From: Akkermansiaceae bacterium
Lineage (GTDB): Bacteria > Verrucomicrobiota > Verrucomicrobiia > Verrucomicrobiales > Akkermansiaceae
Direction: 5' to 3'
DNA length: 32,412 nucleotides
NCBI GenBank assembly: GCA_024233135.1
Contig: JACKPZ010000031.1
Location: 1-32,412, forward strand
This document shows positions 30,492 to 32,412 of this stretch, piece after piece. The notes under the pieces were generated by a model. That model was not told the origin of the DNA, did no database searches, and saw nothing but the letters and a program-made list of their open reading frames with translations. The translations under genes were made by a program, and so were the position numbers. Numbering within the stretch: the stretch's first letter is position 1; each line of letters starts with the position of its first letter.

Positions 30492-31331
30492 ATGGGAGTG
30501 GATGAGCTGAGACATCTCGAACGGCAACCCGGTGTTTCGCCGCGGCGTCTGGCGCTCGCGCGGTGGGTGGATTCCCATCGTGTCCAGACGGCGGTGGTGG
30601 CGGTGATCCTGCTCAACGCGGTGATCCTCGGTCTCGAAACCAACGCCCCCCTGATGGCGGAGTGGGGCGGTCTTTTGGTGGCTGTGGACAAGCTCTGCCT
30701 CGCGGTGTTCATCGCGGAACTCGCGGTGAAACTCATCGCCTACCGCGGCAGCTTCTGGCGCAGCGGATGGAACATCTTCGATTTCCTGGTGGTGGCCGTG
30801 GCGCTGGTGCCCGGAGCGGGCGCGTGGTCGGTGCTGCGGTCGCTCCGCGTGCTGCGGGTGCTGCGCCTGCTCACAGTGGTGCCGTCGCTGCGGAAAGTGG
30901 TGGCCGCCTTCATCCACGCGATCCCCGGGCTCTCCGGCGTGATGGCGGTGATGTCGATCTTCTTCTACACCGCCGGCGTGCTGGCCACGCGCTTGTTCGC
31001 GGAAACCCATCCCGAGTGGTTCGGCTCGCTGGGCCGCAGCCTTTACACCTTGTTCCAGGTGATGACGCTGGAGAGTTGGTCGATGGGCATCGTACGGCCC
31101 CTGATGGAAAGTCATCCGCTGGCGTGGGCCTTCTTCGTCCCGTTCATCATCATCGCCACCTTCACCATCCTCAACCTCTTCATCGGCATCATCGTCTCGA
31201 CCATGCAGGAGCTCGCGCTGACTCCGGAGTCGACCGCCAAGACCGATCCCGAGGTGCGCGACCTGCTCGGCCGCATCGACGCCGACCTCCGGGCCCTGCG
31301 TTCCCGCATCGAGAAGGACACGCCGCAGTGA
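30492..31331 (+). CDS. Voltage-gated ion channel, bacterial sodium-channel type
   Basis: A 279-residue single-repeat 6-TM channel of the BacNav/NaChBac family; four subunits form the pore. S1 starts near 33 (VVAVILLNAVILGLET). The S4 sensor (116-125) has four arginines at every third place (R116, R119, R122, R125). The pore loop holds the selectivity filter TLESWS at 192-197, as in NaChBac, where the Glu ring selects Na+. S6 is ATFTILNLFIGIIVSTM and ends in a short acidic/basic coiled-coil C-terminus. Known members affect motility, chemotaxis and pH homeostasis. ATG 30492 was chosen; the upstream TTG 30456 would add 12 residues with no homology. Confidence 0.93.
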   Translation: MGVDELRHLERQPGVSPRRLALARWVDSHRVQTAVVAVILLNAVILGLETNAPLMAEWGGLLVAVDKLCLAVFIAELAVKLIAYRGSFWRSGWNIFDFLVVAVALVPGAGAWSVLRSLRVLRVLRLLTVVPSLRKVVAAFIHAIPGLSGVMAVMSIFFYTAGVLATRLFAETHPEWFGSLGRSLYTLFQVMTLESWSMGIVRPLMESHPLAWAFFVPFIIIATFTILNLFIGIIVSTMQELALTPESTAKTDPEVRDLLGRIDADLRALRSRIEKDTPQ

Positions 31332-31639
31332 GCCGGCGGAGCGAGAAGATGCGATTGGAACATTTCATATCTTTCCCGCACGCGTTTCTTGATACGACGA
31401 ATCACGGGTGCCCGATTGCAAACCAAACAGATTCCATTGGTTAGGATCTGGGGTCGGGGATGATGCGAGTGGCGGAAGAGGCGCCGTTCCGGCTGGTTCA
31501 TCGGCTTCGACGGACACAGTCCGCCGCTACAAGCGAGCCATTCGCTCGATCCTACTGGAAGATGGTGGTTCGCCATTTCGCTGGGCGTGGCGGAGAATTT
31601 TGGGAATAGAGGGGGGCGGGGAAGCTCCCAAGGGTGTCG
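31332..31639. other. Intergenic region with several short inverted repeats
   Basis: About 300 bases without a credible gene. Visible structure: AACCAA/TTGGTT at 31421-31442; CGGAC-ACA-GTCCG at 31511-31523 inside a nearly palindromic CGACGGAC...GTCCGCCG; and AGCGA/TCGCT around a 5-base spacer just downstream. No T runs follow, and no clear promoter was identified although the sigma-factor gene ahead must be served from here. The stretch 31506-31530 looks like a candidate interspersed REP-like element; this needs comparison with the whole genome. Confidence 0.45.
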
Positions 31640-32182
31640 ATGAGCGAGTTTGAAGAGCTGGTGGATGCGCATTACGAGGCGTTGTATCGCTTCGGGATGT
31701 CGCTCGCGCGGAACGCGGACCTTGCGGCGGACCTGGTGCAAGAGACCTTCTGCATCTGGGCGGCGAAGGGTTCGCAACTGCGGGACCGGAGCAAGGCGAA
31801 GACCTGGCTTTTCACGACGTTGCACCGCGAGTTCCTGGCGCAGAGGCGGCGGGCCTCGCGGTATGCGGACGAGCCGCCGGACGAGGAGAAGGAGGAGGAA
31901 CCCGGCTCGGAGGACGAGGCGGAGCGCCAGATGGACGCCCGCCGCGCGCTCGAGCTGCTCGGCGAACTGGACGAGACCTACCGCGCGCCGCTCGCATTGT
32001 TTTACCTCCAGCAGCACAGTTACAAGGAGATCGCGGAGATTCTCGAGATCCCCATCGGCACGGTGATGTCGCGGCTGGCGCGGGGGAAGGAAATGCTGCG
32101 CAAGCAGATGACGGCGGGGCCGGCGAGCGCTCCGAAGAACATTTTGAAGATCGAGCCCGGACTGAACCAGCACCATGGATAA
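31640..32182 (+). CDS. RNA polymerase sigma factor, ECF (sigma-70 group IV)
   Basis: A 180-residue sigma factor with only regions 2 and 4. Region 2 includes YEALYRFGMSLARN and DLVQETFCIWA (promoter melting and core binding); a charged Glu-rich linker (EEKEEEPGSEDEAE) follows; region 4 (LFYLQQHSYKEIAEILEIPIGTVMSRLARGKEML) is the helix-turn-helix for the -35 element. ATG 31640 is preferred to the GTG 31634. The stop overlaps the ATG of the next gene by 8 bases, which argues for a sigma/anti-sigma operon. The regulon is unknown; the long upstream region probably holds its promoter. Confidence 0.92.
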   Translation: MSEFEELVDAHYEALYRFGMSLARNADLAADLVQETFCIWAAKGSQLRDRSKAKTWLFTTLHREFLAQRRRASRYADEPPDEEKEEEPGSEDEAERQMDARRALELLGELDETYRAPLALFYLQQHSYKEIAEILEIPIGTVMSRLARGKEMLRKQMTAGPASAPKNILKIEPGLNQHHG

Positions 32183-32412
32183 CGAACGAGCCAGATTCAT
32201 CCTCCGGAGTTTCCGCCCGGACGGGGCGGATGCGGACGATCGCGACTTCGCCGAGGCGCTGGAGCTGGCGGTGCGTGACCGCGAGCTGGGCGAGTGGCTG
32301 GCGCGCGAGCGCGAGCTGGACGCCGGATTCGCGCGGGCGCTGGAGCGGATCGAGCTTCCGGCCGGCCTGCGCGAGGACATCCTGCGCGCCTTTGCGGCGG
32401 CGGAGGACGGAC
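32175..32412 (+). CDS. Probable anti-sigma factor or sigma-associated protein, 5' part
   Basis: The gene runs off the window; 79 residues are visible: MDNERARFILRSFRPDGAD followed by a helical, highly charged stretch (FAEALELAVRDRELGEWLARERELD) and LPAGLREDIL. I recall this N-terminal pattern as a recurring one directly behind sigma-70 genes in Verrucomicrobiota, where a membrane helix and a variable C-terminus usually follow. It shares 8 bases with the sigma gene. Its position supports an anti-sigma function, but no zinc-binding HxxxCxxC motif is seen in the visible part, so it is not a classical ZAS-type protein. Function inferred from context. Confidence 0.7.
   Translation, partial: MDNERARFILRSFRPDGADADDRDFAEALELAVRDRELGEWLARERELDAGFARALERIELPAGLREDILRAFAAAEDG

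Overview
The window is high-GC, densely coded bacterial DNA and most probably comes from the phylum Verrucomicrobiota (Verrucomicrobiales; Luteolibacter/Haloferula-like lineages fit best). The evidence is a giant secreted beta-helix protein with SLREA-type modules, a PEP-CTERM protein, a sigma-70/ECF gene followed by a protein that starts with the RSFRPDGAD type of sequence common next to sigma factors in this phylum, and a perfect 14-bp copy of the LexA box described for Verrucomicrobia (TGTTC-N4-GAACA). No phage, insertion sequence, CRISPR array, rRNA or complete tRNA was seen.

Layout. 1-1836 (+): tail of a DUF374 acyltransferase, folD, and a RelE/ParE-type toxin-antitoxin pair. 1911-5815 (-): a eukaryote-like xylulokinase, a secreted PL1-type pectate lyase, and a small protein that I read as a bacterial Whirly-fold single-stranded-DNA-binding protein. 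5816-5945: divergent control region with the LexA box, then priA (+). 8184-8437: a non-coding stretch with nested hairpins, followed by an unrecognised 301-residue protein. 9351-19708 (-): a homocysteine-methyltransferase-family protein and a 3128-residue surface or secreted protein (signal peptide, long glycine-rich tract, LamG-like part, six beta-helix modules, calcium-repeat-like tail). 20110-22859: PEP-CTERM protein (+), thioredoxin-like protein (-), rdgB (+) and an NlpC/P60 lipoprotein (+). 22868-24789 (-): vapC, vapB with a recognisable promoter, a HAD phosphatase, and a secreted EF-hand protein with a clear terminator. 24941-27744 (+): lnt translationally coupled to a Gfo/Idh/MocA oxidoreductase. 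27760-29375 (-): a small membrane protein and a TauE/SafE transporter. 29474-31331 (+): a rhodanese-YceI fusion and a voltage-gated sodium-channel homologue. 31640-end (+): an ECF sigma factor overlapping a partial, probably anti-sigma, gene.

The most interesting part is 5342-8183. A Whirly-like ssDNA-binding protein and the replication-restart helicase PriA are transcribed away from each other across a perfect verrucomicrobial LexA operator. I infer a small damage-inducible module for handling exposed single strands or restarting forks. The rest is mainly housekeeping (folate, lipoprotein maturation, nucleotide sanitation) mixed with cell-surface and sugar-degradation functions typical of polysaccharide-degrading Verrucomicrobiota. 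Start codons were chosen by family alignment, because Shine-Dalgarno sequences are weak or absent in front of most genes here.
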